Shown here: positions 21,599-32,215 of the stretch, piece by piece | Layout: the number at the start of each line of letters is the position of its first letter | Position numbering within the stretch: the first letter of the stretch is position 1 | Source of the DNA: Endothia cerciana | Taxonomy: Eukaryota > Ascomycota > Sordariomycetes > Diaporthales > Cryphonectriaceae | Direction of reading: 5' to 3' | Length of the DNA stretch: 64,000 bases | Assembly: GCA_026119935.1 (NCBI GenBank) | Contig: JALRMH010000006.1 | Coordinates: 1,071,707-1,135,706 of the forward strand | Translations under genes and position numbers: made by a program | Notes under the pieces: generated by a model | The model's input: only the letters and a program-made list of their open reading frames with translations | Told to the model about the DNA's origin: nothing | Database searches by the model: none

Positions 21599-23889
21599 GG
21601 CGGAGTGGTGTGATCGCAGAACTTCAGATGACTAGACCACCGATGGTGCCATATGAATGAGCGTTGGTCTCAAATACACTGAAGTCGTGACTTTACATAG
21701 TGTCTGAGAGGTCGACATTGTCAGCGTAGGATGTAATACAACAGTATATAGGTATGCTATGGAACTAACGGCAGGGCTTTCCGTGTAGCAGCCACCCAAG
21801 ACTTGAAAATGGTTGGTGGAAGCGGCGGTTATAAGACCGCCAGCCTCTTGGGGAAGACCAGTCCCTGTCAGAGAATTTAGCCTCAATTCAACGGTACTGA
21901 ATTAGATTGGGACCAGGCAAAACTTCGGGACTCTTTACATCTTTCTTCTCGGCCGGTATCATATGTGACAGCAGGGTCTTTGAACGAGTAGAACCGGTCA
22001 ACAGGGCTTTGTTGATTTGGACACATCCTTGATCATATGGCAGTACGTTTTGATTCCCACTACACCGATGCCTTCTTCAAAGCGAAATCGCAGTAATTAG
22101 CTTAATAAGATAGACATAGCCAAGGACAACAAACCCATTATTTTCATCCATAGAACAAACTGTTGTTAGCATCCCGGGAGGCTTGATGGTCATGGCCACC
22201 AGATCTCTTGGGTAAGTGACAAACGAGAAGCATTTAACGCACTAGTTAGCTTGAAGAGCCATACTTACGTTAGCATATACCTTGAAGAGATCATCGGCCG
22301 GATAAGGTCAGAAATGGTCTCGAGGTCAAAGCGGACTCGTGATCTATCCAGCCTATATTATCTCCTTCCTCCTTTGCCCTCTCTCTTTCCTTCTCGTAGC
22401 CTTAGTGCTCTTGAATTTTTTTCTCTCTAATTAATCACAACAATTCAAGGTTGGAGGACGAAGACATATCGCAGTAGAATGGAAATCATGTTATTGAAAA
22501 TAAATAGATATCGACTATCCAGGTCACAACAGTATAACGATGGGGAACCCGCTAACAATAGCTGAGCAAAAAGGGAGTATCAATATGGGACCTCGATATC
22601 TTGTCAAGTTCTCAATTCATAGAGCCGCTCTGTTCTGGATGTGCAGTAGAACGCTCTTGTGTGGAAGCCAGGAACAGATTTAAACAGTGGGTTTAATTGC
22701 AGAGTTGGACGCTGGAAATCAAATGCCGTGTCCCGGAAGACGCCAATGCAAGTTGCGCTCGGGGTAATTCCACCACTGTCCGTATTATTAACATATTTCT
22801 GGCACTTTGTCTCTCTGCTTCTTCGAGACTGGGCCGGTTGGAGGCCGCGAAAGCCCGGAAGCTTTCAGGGCAAGTACACATGTGCTGTCTCTATCCTCCA
22901 CGACTTTCTGCTGCGAAAGTCATTGATATGTTAATAAGCACCTCCTGCAGAGACAATTTTTAGTGAGCAAGTAGGACGTAATCTCGAGCGGGCCCTGGTA
23001 GGCGGAATCCCAATACTTCTTCCTGACCTGGACGAGTGTGATAGAGAACGATGATCAAGCTTCATATGAGGAAGCCGACTCATCTCAGGCTCTCCTGAGT
23101 GGCTATATTTCTCCTGGTATTGCCAGGTCTCAGGGAGATGTCTTGAGAACCTGCAGTACTATGTATTGAACTACTGTCCAAAGGCCGACCCACACAATGA
23201 CTTTTTGGATATAATCCGGCTCAAGGCAACTATAAGCGATATCTATTTATCTGTACGCTTAGATATGTTAATTGAGGGAGGGGAAGAAGAAAAGAAAGAA
23301 AGAAGAAAGAAAGAAAAGAAAGGCACATCAGCAGGTCGATAATGCTATGCAGATTCTTTCGAATCCAGGTTTCATTACGTCGCACTTGGAAGGATTTGAT
23401 GTCATTTGAGTATTGTCCAGGGGAAGACATCATTTCCGTAAGCGACCGTCATAGCACCATGCGAGGCTTTCATGTTCTAACAGGCAACGTCCCTGATACG
23501 TAGCCTCAGCTGCTGCAGGGGTCTTGCAGGGTCTGTCCAGTACGAGAATGAGGTTGGAAGAGATCTATCTGCTGAATTTCATACGCCCTTCGTCCCAGGC
23601 TGCTGACCACTAACGCGTCTCGACTGCCCGATGTAGCTCGCCGACGAAGACGCGCCATTACGTTGCCTAGATGCTATATGCATTTTCTGTGCACTCACCG
23701 ACTTTGTTCACATGCTCATATTATTTTGCAAGCCATCCCATACCACTGGCCAGTTTAAAATGTATCGATTGATGTGCTACATATAGACAACAAACCCACA
23801 CGTTAAAGGGTATATATATGGACGATATCCCGTCCTCTATTTAGATCTTAGAAATTTCCCAGTTCGTTGCCACAACAACATCGACCGCC
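21599..23889. other. Divergent intergenic region with A/G-rich microsatellite
   Basis: About 2.3 kb between the GH94 and ABC transporter starts. It holds a purine-rich tract of GAAA-like repeats near 23280-23322. Open frames (for example 22659-22963) have no supporting features. A TATATA-containing stretch lies about 140 bp upstream of the GH94 start. Confidence 0.5.
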
Positions 23890-26800
23890 ATGAACACTTT
23901 GGTGTTGAGTAACGACGGTTCCGTCAAGTCGTCCCAGCACCCTTTTGTCACCTTGGGCATCATGCTGCATAATGGAACGGACAGAGTCAGCAACTCGACA
24001 TGCTCTACTGATTGGACCTTCGGTCCACTGGTGCGTAATTGCCAAAGGGATTTCGACTTCACACTGTTGTTTGAAGAAAGCATCTTATCCATTGCTCCAT
24101 CATCTCTTTTCATAGTCTTTGCTTTCTTCCGAATACTATCCTTGAGAAGGCGCAAAGCGGAAGTGACCATCAGAGAAGCAGCCCTGAAGTTCAGCAAGCT
24201 CGTAAGTTTTTACATTTCCGCCAACTGAAGCGACGTGATCATGTCTGACGGAAAAGTAGGCTATGATCTTCACACTGGGGATTGCCAATTTTGCAATGCT
24301 TGCTAAAATCCTGGGGCTTGGCGCACCTGTTAACCATTGGAGGCTCGCTTCTGCGGCAGTATCTGTCCTGACTGTTGTCCCCATGAGTCTTCTGTCTTTT
24401 CATGAGCATACAACGCAATCGAGGACGTCACTTTTGCTGAGTGCATATCTCGTCGTTTCTCTGTGTCTGGGAGTTGTTCGGGCTCGTACGGCTTGGCTAG
24501 TCTTTAGTGGCGATACTTATACCATCTTGTTCACCGCTAGTATAGTCCTTACGGCAATCATCACGATCTTGGAGGCTGTGCCAAAAAGACACCCAGACAG
24601 GACGAAGCTTCAAGAGACCAGCCCTGAAGAGACGAGCGGGCTCTTCTCATTAGCATTCGTCACATGGCTCATCCCTCTGATTCGCCTGGGCAACCGCAAG
24701 ATCCTCGACACGGAGGATATGTTCCCTCTCGACTCCCAACTTTCGGCGGATGTAATATCTAGGGATTTTCGGAAGACATGGCAAGGCAAGAAAGGCTCAT
24801 CGCATAGATGGTTGATAACTGTCCTAGTCAGGTCCTTCTGGTGGTCGCTCTTCCTACCCGTTCCGAGCCGTGTCGCTTTGCTCCTTTTCTCTTTCTGCCA
24901 ACCCTTCTTCATCCGAAGTCTCATCAGCTACCTGCAGGATGATTCCCCAAGCGATCACACTACCAAATTCGCCTTGATATTGGCCAGCATCTGCATATAC
25001 AGCGGCATCGCGCTGTCGGAGACATCCTTCAAATACCTCAACAACCGCGCATTCACCAAAGTCCGCAGCGCGCTCACGACCGCCGTCTTCCAGAGCTCAA
25101 TTGAGCTTAAGTCCACGCACCTGGACACGGCAGTCTTGACTCTCATGAGTACGGACATCGAGCGCATCGATATGGGCCTGAGAGCCTTCCATGAAGTCTG
25201 GGCCAACACGCTCGAAGTGATCCTCGCAGCCTGGCTCCTGCAGCAACAGCTCGGGCCGGCGTTCCTGGCCCCCATCGTCGGTGTCATCATCTGCGCGTTT
25301 GTGACGACTTGGATCAGCAGCCTCGCTGGGCCGAGGGTTGCGAAGTGGACGGCGCACACCGAGGGCCGGGTGGCGCTGACGAGCGCCGTGGTGTCGAACA
25401 TGAAGCCTATCAAGTTTTCAGGCTTAGCCGAGTCCACGGCGGCCTCGCTGCAGGAGGCAAGGGAGCGGGAGATAGATGCCGGCACCTCGTACAGAATGAT
25501 CACCGTGTTTTCGATCTTCAATGCCTTCGTGCCGGAATTTCTCATCCCGGTTGCAACATTCGTGGTGGCTGCTGGACGGCGGCTGGCCATGGCGCAGATC
25601 TTCGCGAGCTTGTCGTACTTGCGGCTGATTACTGCGCCTCTGAGCCAGTTGTTCCAGAGGGTGCCGTTCATGATGACAGCGTTCACGAGCCTGGACCGTG
25701 TCCAGGGTTTTCTGGACAAAGAGCAGCGCGCAGACTACCGAGTCTTCGAGTCCTCGGATGCTGTCGGTGAACGAGATGGCGCCGCCATCACCCTCGACAA
25801 CCTGAAGGTGGGCTGGACCCAAGACAAGTGGCAGCTCCGTGACCTGAACCTGATCATTCCCAAATCCCAAATCACCATCTTCACGGGCCCAGTGGCATCC
25901 GGCAAGTCGACGCTCTGCAGGGCGCTCCTGGGCGAAGCCACATTCACCGAAGGCACCGTCATGTTCCACCAGCAGCGACTGCGGATTGGTTACTGTGACC
26001 AGACGGCCTTCCTCATCAACGGATCCATCAGGTCCAACATTATCGGCTTCCAGACCTTCGACGGTGTCCTGTACGACGAAGTCTTGGACACCGTCTTGCT
26101 CAAAGCCGATCTTCGGGCCTTGCCCAAGGGAGACGCGACCGAGGTTGGGAGTGGAGGTGTCACTCTCAGCGGTGGTGAGAAGCAGCGGGTCGCTCTCGCA
26201 CGCGCTCTGTACCTGAACACAGACACCTACATCCTGGACGATTTCACCGTGGGTCTGGACAGGCCGACCGCTGATGAGATCATCAGACGCCTGTTGCGGC
26301 CCGAGGGTTTTCTCGGTCGCAGACAGGCCACCGTCGTCTGGTCCACACACTCCATCCAGTATTTGTCCATGGCTCAGCGTGTCATCGCTTTGGCCACAGA
26401 TGGTCGTGTGCTCCACCAGGGATGCCCAGACGAAGTGCTCCAGGACCGCAAAGTCACACTGATCTTGGGAGAGGACGAGAGTAAGCCGGATGAAGACGCA
26501 AGACGTGTCACTGACAGCCATGAAGCCAAAGAAGACAGTGAAATAGACGCCTCCCGCGCGCTGAACGGAGCCTCCATCTATGCCCACTACTTCTCATCTT
26601 TTGGCACGCCCCTCATCATCACCGCCGTTATCACGGGTCTCTTCTTCGGCTTCTTCTCCAACGCAGGTGCGGTATGGCTCAAGACCTGGGCCGAAAACAC
26701 CTTCTCGATTCCCGGCCCACTCAGCCACATTAACGCCTTCTATCTTGGCATCTATGCCGCCATCAACATCATGGCGCTGGCCAGCCTGTGTGCCTATGTA

Positions 26801-28333
26801 TCCGTCACGATAGTCGCCATGGCTAGGACCTCGGGCTCGGTGCTACACCGCCGCGCCGTGGGTGCTCTGATGAACGCACCGCTGCGCTACCTTACGAAGA
26901 CCGACGCAGGGGTAATCGTAAACTACTTCTCCCAAGACATGAACCTCGTCGACACCGTCCTCCCGCCCCTGGTCATGAACACCTTCGCCGTCGGGTGCTT
27001 GCTCCTCGGGCAGGCCGTCGTCATCACGATCGGCACGCCCTCGATCCTGCTCACCTACCCACTCGCAGCCGCAGTGCTGTGCGCCGTCGCCAGGTACTTC
27101 CTGCGCACCTCGCGGCAGCTGCGCCTCCTGGAGCTCGAGAACAGGGCGCCCCTGTACGCGCAGTTTGCTGACGTCGTGCGGGGCATCGCCTCGATCCGGG
27201 CGCTCGGCTGGCCCGCGGCGTACGCGGCGCAGAACCGCCGGCACCTGGACGACGCGCAGCGGCCGCTGTACCTGCTGCAGGCCATGGGCGTGTGGCTCGG
27301 CCTCGTGATGAAGCTGGCCGTCGCGGGCATCGTGGCCGCGTTCACGGTGCTGGCGACGACGGCGGCGGCGGCGCAGGGCCGCGCCGGGTTTGTCGGCGCG
27401 GGGCTCGTGGCGCTCATGTCGTTTGGCGACTGGCTCGACACCATCGTGCAGTGCTGGGTGCAGCTGGAGACAGGCCTGGGTGCCGTGAAGAGGCTGAAGG
27501 AGTTTGGCGAGCGGGCAGGGGAGGAGGAGCGCGCCGGGGAGGACGGTAGACCCGGTGGGACGTGGCCAGCCAGGGGGGAGATCGTGATCAGGGGGGTGGA
27601 CGCTTCGTACGCGGCCGAAGGATATAAGGACGATGCGGGGGACGTGAGTCTGGCGCTGAGAGGGGTGTCGATCAAGCTCTCCGCCGGTGAGAAGGTCGCG
27701 ATCGTGGGAAGGACGGGCAGTGGCAAATCCTCGCTTATCCTCCTGCTCTTGCGCCTGCTCGACCCGACTCCCGAGACCGAGAACAACATCACCATCGACG
27801 GCGTGCCACTCCGTCGTATCCACCGAGCCACACTCCGCCAGAGACTCATCGCCATACCGCAGGATATGGTATTCCTTGCGGCGAACGAGACGTTTAAGGT
27901 CGCCCTGGACCCGTACTCGCGAGCCACCGAGGACGAGTGCCTAGCGGCGCTGGAAGAGGTCGGCCTGCTTGCCACCATCGAGGACGCTGGTGGCATCCAT
28001 ACGGAGATTGGCAAGGAGGCGCTGAGTCAGGGCCAGAAGCAGCTTTTCAGCGTGGCCGTTGCTATCCTCCGTGCACGATGCCACGAGAAGGGCGGCAGTA
28101 CCGGTGGCGTATTACTGCTCGATGAGGTTACGGCGAATATAGATAGGGAGACTGGGAAGACCGTCATGGGGGTGATCAAGAGAGTTTTCAAGGACTACAC
28201 GGTGGTTGCTGTGACGCATAACCTGGAGTCTGTGGTGAGCTTCGATAGAGTGGTTGTCATGGCCGATGGACGGGTGGTCAAGGAGGGGACTCCTGAGCTC
28301 TTGGCTAAGGAGCAGGAGGCACACGGTCCGTGA
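23890..28333 (+). CDS. Full-length ABCC (MRP-type) ABC transporter
   Basis: Two exons, 23890-24201 and 24260-28333, give 1461 aa. The N-terminus carries CSTDWTFGPLVRNCQRDFDF and TLLFEESILSIAPS, typical of fungal ABCC proteins with a TMD0. Order: TMD0, TMD1, NBD1 (Walker A GPVASGKST at about 647, signature LSGGEKQ at about 740, Walker B YILDDF), then TMD2 and NBD2 (Walker A GRTGSGKSS at about 1253, signature LSQGQKQ at about 1359, Walker B LLLDEVTANID). In NBD1 the residue after Walker B is Asp (LDD) rather than Glu, and in NBD2 the signature is LSQGQ, both usual ABCC asymmetries. The role is probably efflux of organic anions, toxins or secondary metabolites at the plasma or vacuolar membrane. 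No biosynthetic cluster adjoins it. Confidence 0.93.
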
Positions 28334-29329
28334 TGAGCGTGCAGACATGATGAGCTTGATATTCGGGGAGGAGCCGGGACGATGATGGTGTAAATCCTGG
28401 TGGGCTGGAACAAATAAGATATCAATCAATATCCTCCGTAAAGATTCACTTAGCCTTAGAACTGGAAGTGGTTCTAACCGCGAGTCCTAGTAAGCTGCGC
28501 GGCAATGTCCAACGCCGGTGTCGTCAGAGACACGGTGAGTCCTGATCAAAAGTCAATTGGAGTATCGCTAATCTTCCTCGGCCTTGAGCAAGATCGAGGA
28601 AATGCCAGCATGAATGAGGTGTGTATAGCTAAATGTAGGAACGGAGAGGGATGAGCCATCTGCAATCAAATCTTCCAACGCCGTTCATGACTTCGTAAGC
28701 CGCACACGCCAAACTAGCAAAATCACTTCGCTGGTCATCCAAACATCAATAACGCCGCCCAATGAAACGTGACAGTCATGGCTCTCTAGTAATACAGATC
28801 GCGAGTACGCCGGCGCGTCGAGCACCCTGGAGGAGAGGAAGTTAGCAGCCCGAACGAAGACGGGGGACGTCAAGTCGCTCACAATCGCATCTATCCTGCG
28901 TGCAGCCATCGTTGTGAGTGATACAGTACCCGCCACAGCAGCTGTTGCAAACCCGCTGCGTCCTCTCGACGCAGGAGAGGCACTGTCAGGAAGGCGTCAG
29001 CTTCAAATGTGAGTATACAGCCATATACCGACACGTACGTTGACACCGCATTCCCAGCAACTGCGAACCAGGCGGCACTGGACAGTGACCATGTCAGCAG
29101 GTTTCAAAGCAATCAGTGAAGCTGAAGTAGGGATCTTGCGAGCGAGAGGGGCCCAGCAGCGGTGACCTGCAAGCCAGCGGCAGGCAGGGGGGTAGAACCT
29201 TGCATACAATTTCGTCGACCTCTTTCGTCGACCTCCACAGGATGACAGGTCAGTGCATGAGGGATGATTCTGGACCAGCCCGTGCGAGAAATCGTCCAGC
29301 TAGGAGAACTGCCGCCTTCCCGCATAGCG
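28334..29329. other. Convergent intergenic region
   Basis: No supported gene. A minus-strand frame at 28685-28936 and several overlapping ones to 29613 show no consistent splicing or motif. Confidence 0.45.
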
Positions 29330-30844
29330 TCATCCTGTATTGGCCTCCGTCGAGCCCGCTGCTGGGATGCTGCGTGCGAGCTCACTGTCTCCGTCGGCCT
29401 CGGGCAACCCGCACACGATACAGAGACCGTCTCGTACCTTGTAGTACAGCCCATCATGGGAGTCCAGCTGCCCCAGGGTGTAGCACCTCTCGCACCACCA
29501 CTTGGAGCAACTCCAGCAGCATCGGTCTCGCAAGCACTCCACGCACCGGGCGATGAAGCGTTTTGGCTGGGTGTCGCTCCTCCGGCCCCCTCGTGGAGAC
29601 CCTGCCTCTGCACCGTTTGGACACTTGGCCGCTTTCACAGTGGTGGAATGCACGGGTGGTGGCGCGAGCAAGGGGAAGCGGCACGTGTCGTCGTCGGCAT
29701 CCACGCCAGCGGATTCGCCCCAGACGGTCCAGCCTTCAGGTGCAGAGCCACAGCCGGCACAGCCGTCCACAGCATGTGTCGTGGCGGCCCATTTTGCTGG
29801 TCCACCGGGTGCGGGAGGGTAAGCTGGAGCGTTTGCGGCCATGTCAATAGTCCCGTACGCAGGCGAGTTGAGATGCGCGGGGCCCCGACACAGAACCGCG
29901 TCGAAGGAAATGACCCCTGCACAGGCCAGTATGGTTGAAGCCCATTCCGTTGGGATCGGGCGTGGTGCTTTGACACCTTTCCTCTCGTACCACGGGCAAT
30001 GATCGGCGACGTCGTTCAGAGCCGCGGCGAGGGTCTTGTGAGATCGCTGATTCCAGCTAGACTGGATTGACGCTTTCGCGCAAGCTGTCGGTGTTGTGTC
30101 TGCCGGCAGCGAGGGCGGGTCCTTTGCGCCAAAGATGTACAGGCCCCTGAGCCGCGGCGTACCTTCGGGTCGGCTGGGACGAGCCGCCATCTGGAGGATC
30201 GCCCGGAGCCTTGGCTCGTTAAGATTCTTGACCTCGCGCAAGGACAGGATGCGCACAGGGAAGGAAGGGTCGCCAATGATTTCGTGGATGAGCTCGGCTG
30301 TCACGGACAGGCCGTCAAGGACCAGAGTGGAAACATCGCGCAGCAAGTCACGTCGGCGCAGTGCGGCGAAGATACCTCTCAATGGTCCGGCATAGAAGCT
30401 GTTCCCCGTATGACCAGTATCAGCACGCGTCGCTGCGAAAGGGACAGAGCTGTACAAGACATACTCGTCCTCGGTGACGTTCTCGTCCAATTGGACATTG
30501 CGCCAGGTATTTCCTCCCTGGTCGATGGGATCGAGATCAAACTGCGCGGATCTGACCAGGCTGAGGTCGAGATGGCGCAGCACGCGTGGGGTCTGGTATA
30601 CAAGGCCCCGTACTACCTTGGAGGCCGCCGCGAGGTTCAACGTGGCGGAGATGGGCAGGTAGTCAACGGTATGTGAGAGCAAGAGAGGATTCGCGAGTAT
30701 GGAGAGGACGGTGGTTGTCTTGATCTCGTCTGGCAGATTAACATGTACGTCACCACCGTACCCGTGGCTGAGGGCCATCGCCATCCGCACGATCCCGGCG
30801 TCGTGGTTGACCAACGGTGTCCAAGAGGTGGTCCAGACGACCAT
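29330..30844 (-). CDS. F-box-like protein with C-terminal Cys-rich domain
   Basis: Single open frame, 504 aa. Residues roughly 50-95 (ILANPLLLSHTVDYLPISAT...ASKVVRGLVYQTPRVLRHLDL) fit an F-box followed by the start of a leucine-rich region. The middle includes leucine-rich segments (LVLDGLSVTAELIHEI, VRILSLREVKNLNEPRLRAI). The C-terminal part has CAGCGSAPEGW and a dense Cys cluster, ARCVECLRDRCCWSCSKWWC followed by ERCYTLGQ and LCIVC, which should bind zinc. Such fungal F-box proteins are presumed substrate receptors of SCF ubiquitin ligases. The first ATG is used; another in-frame Met lies 20 codons in. The last residues after LCIVCG are not conserved-looking, and an alternative 3' splice form cannot be excluded. 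Confidence 0.7.
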   Translation of the reverse strand: MVVWTTSWTPLVNHDAGIVRMAMALSHGYGGDVHVNLPDEIKTTTVLSILANPLLLSHTVDYLPISATLNLAAASKVVRGLVYQTPRVLRHLDLSLVRSAQFDLDPIDQGGNTWRNVQLDENVTEDEYVLYSSVPFAATRADTGHTGNSFYAGPLRGIFAALRRRDLLRDVSTLVLDGLSVTAELIHEIIGDPSFPVRILSLREVKNLNEPRLRAILQMAARPSRPEGTPRLRGLYIFGAKDPPSLPADTTPTACAKASIQSSWNQRSHKTLAAALNDVADHCPWYERKGVKAPRPIPTEWASTILACAGVISFDAVLCRGPAHLNSPAYGTIDMAANAPAYPPAPGGPAKWAATTHAVDGCAGCGSAPEGWTVWGESAGVDADDDTCRFPLLAPPPVHSTTVKAAKCPNGAEAGSPRGGRRSDTQPKRFIARCVECLRDRCCWSCSKWWCERCYTLGQLDSHDGLYYKVRDGLCIVCGLPEADGDSELARSIPAAGSTEANTG

Positions 30845-32215
30845 GGACGGAGGCGAGGATCGGCGTCGAACCAGTGAGCCGCCCGGCAGGAGAGCTAGGA
30901 GAGTGGTGACCCGTCAAGACACGTCACAGATCAAAGAAGAGATAAGGACCATAGAAACTTGGTATCTCGCTGCAAAGCCCGGAGACTCTTGTTCTGCCAA
31001 ACACACAAGTAAGCGCGAGACGAGACGGCAGCCAACCCACTAGCGGCCGATGGACGGCGGTGAGCGTAATATGTACTGAAGAGGTAGATGGCCGTGGAGG
31101 TGCGCCTCTCTGACATTTCTCGAACCCCGAACCGACGTACTGTAGTAGTCAGGAAGACCTCGACAGGACCGATGGCAGGGAGGCTAGGATCTTGCTGCAG
31201 GCGAGATGTCACCTTGGTAGGCTCACGACAGCTTGGCCAGGCGCGCGAGACGGCGTCTGGTGTAAGTCTACAGTCCTCCGCGGGGACGGAAACGATCCCA
31301 TAGGGCACACGGCGAGCCCTCTCCTGCTTGGCAGGGCCGTGGCAGTCTGGGTGTGACTTGGCGACCATTTCACCTGGGTGTGGATAGTCCCGTGTTGGGT
31401 GTCGATCACTAGCCAGATCAGACAGGATTCTGTCAAAGATGCGAAACTCTATGCGACGCAGTGGTCTTGGCCGGTCTGACCGCAGGACCCTTTTCGATAT
31501 TGAGGGGATGCTGGGCCCCTTGGCAGCGTGGGTCTGCGCGCGCAAAAGCATCTGTCGTCCCTGGGGGGGGGGGGGGGCCATTACCATAGATAGATACTAC
31601 GGGTACCTTCGACGAGGAGCTGCCCCCAGCCTGGCCAGGCGCCAGGGTCTCATAGTGCGGGGAAGCTTTCGCGAGGCCACAGCTCGCTTAACCAACGAGC
31701 GATGGCTGTTGGGACCCCGTGGGACGCCTGATGACCCGACGCGATGCGATAAGATGTGAGGTGTTCCCGCCGGGATCGGGAGTGATGGGCCGCCGACCCG
31801 CACAGTTCATCGCGACAGCTGGTATGAGCTCCGGCCAGCTGCTCATGCAGGGTAGGCCTTGCCTGCCGGGCATGTCGTTCCCCCCGAGCGTAATGCCTGC
31901 CGCTGCACCTGCAGGGAGCGATGACGACTTGCCCTGGCCGCCTGCTGGCCGCCGCTTCACATGGAACTTCACAGAACTACCCCTGCGACGAGCTGACTGA
32001 GCATTACAGCTTGGCCACAACCAACCTGAGAAACACTCTGGGTCCCGTTGGAGATGTCATGTTTGCCATGATAATATATCCGTACTAGAAGGCGACGTCG
32101 CGGGGCTGCCACCTCCCCGAACCCCTCCCTCCCCTCGTCCCCCCGCCATACTCCCACTACGGCCCCGTGGACAGCTTGACTTCTGCTCCTTCACACCTCG
32201 ACGCACTACTACGCC
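30845..32215. other. Divergent intergenic region with poly-G run
   Basis: It holds the promoters of the F-box and UFD1-like genes. A run of 13-14 G lies near 31565-31577. A minus-strand frame at 30931-31587 reads through this run and has no recognisable domain, so I do not call it. Confidence 0.5.

Noticed and set aside
24955..28014. Long antisense open frames opposite the ABC transporter
   Set aside because: They are shadows of a GC-rich real gene in the opposite frame, with low-complexity composition and no motifs.
30931..31587. 218-aa minus-strand open frame
   Set aside because: It begins inside a poly-G run, is Arg/Pro/Ser-rich with no domain, and lies in a divergent promoter region.
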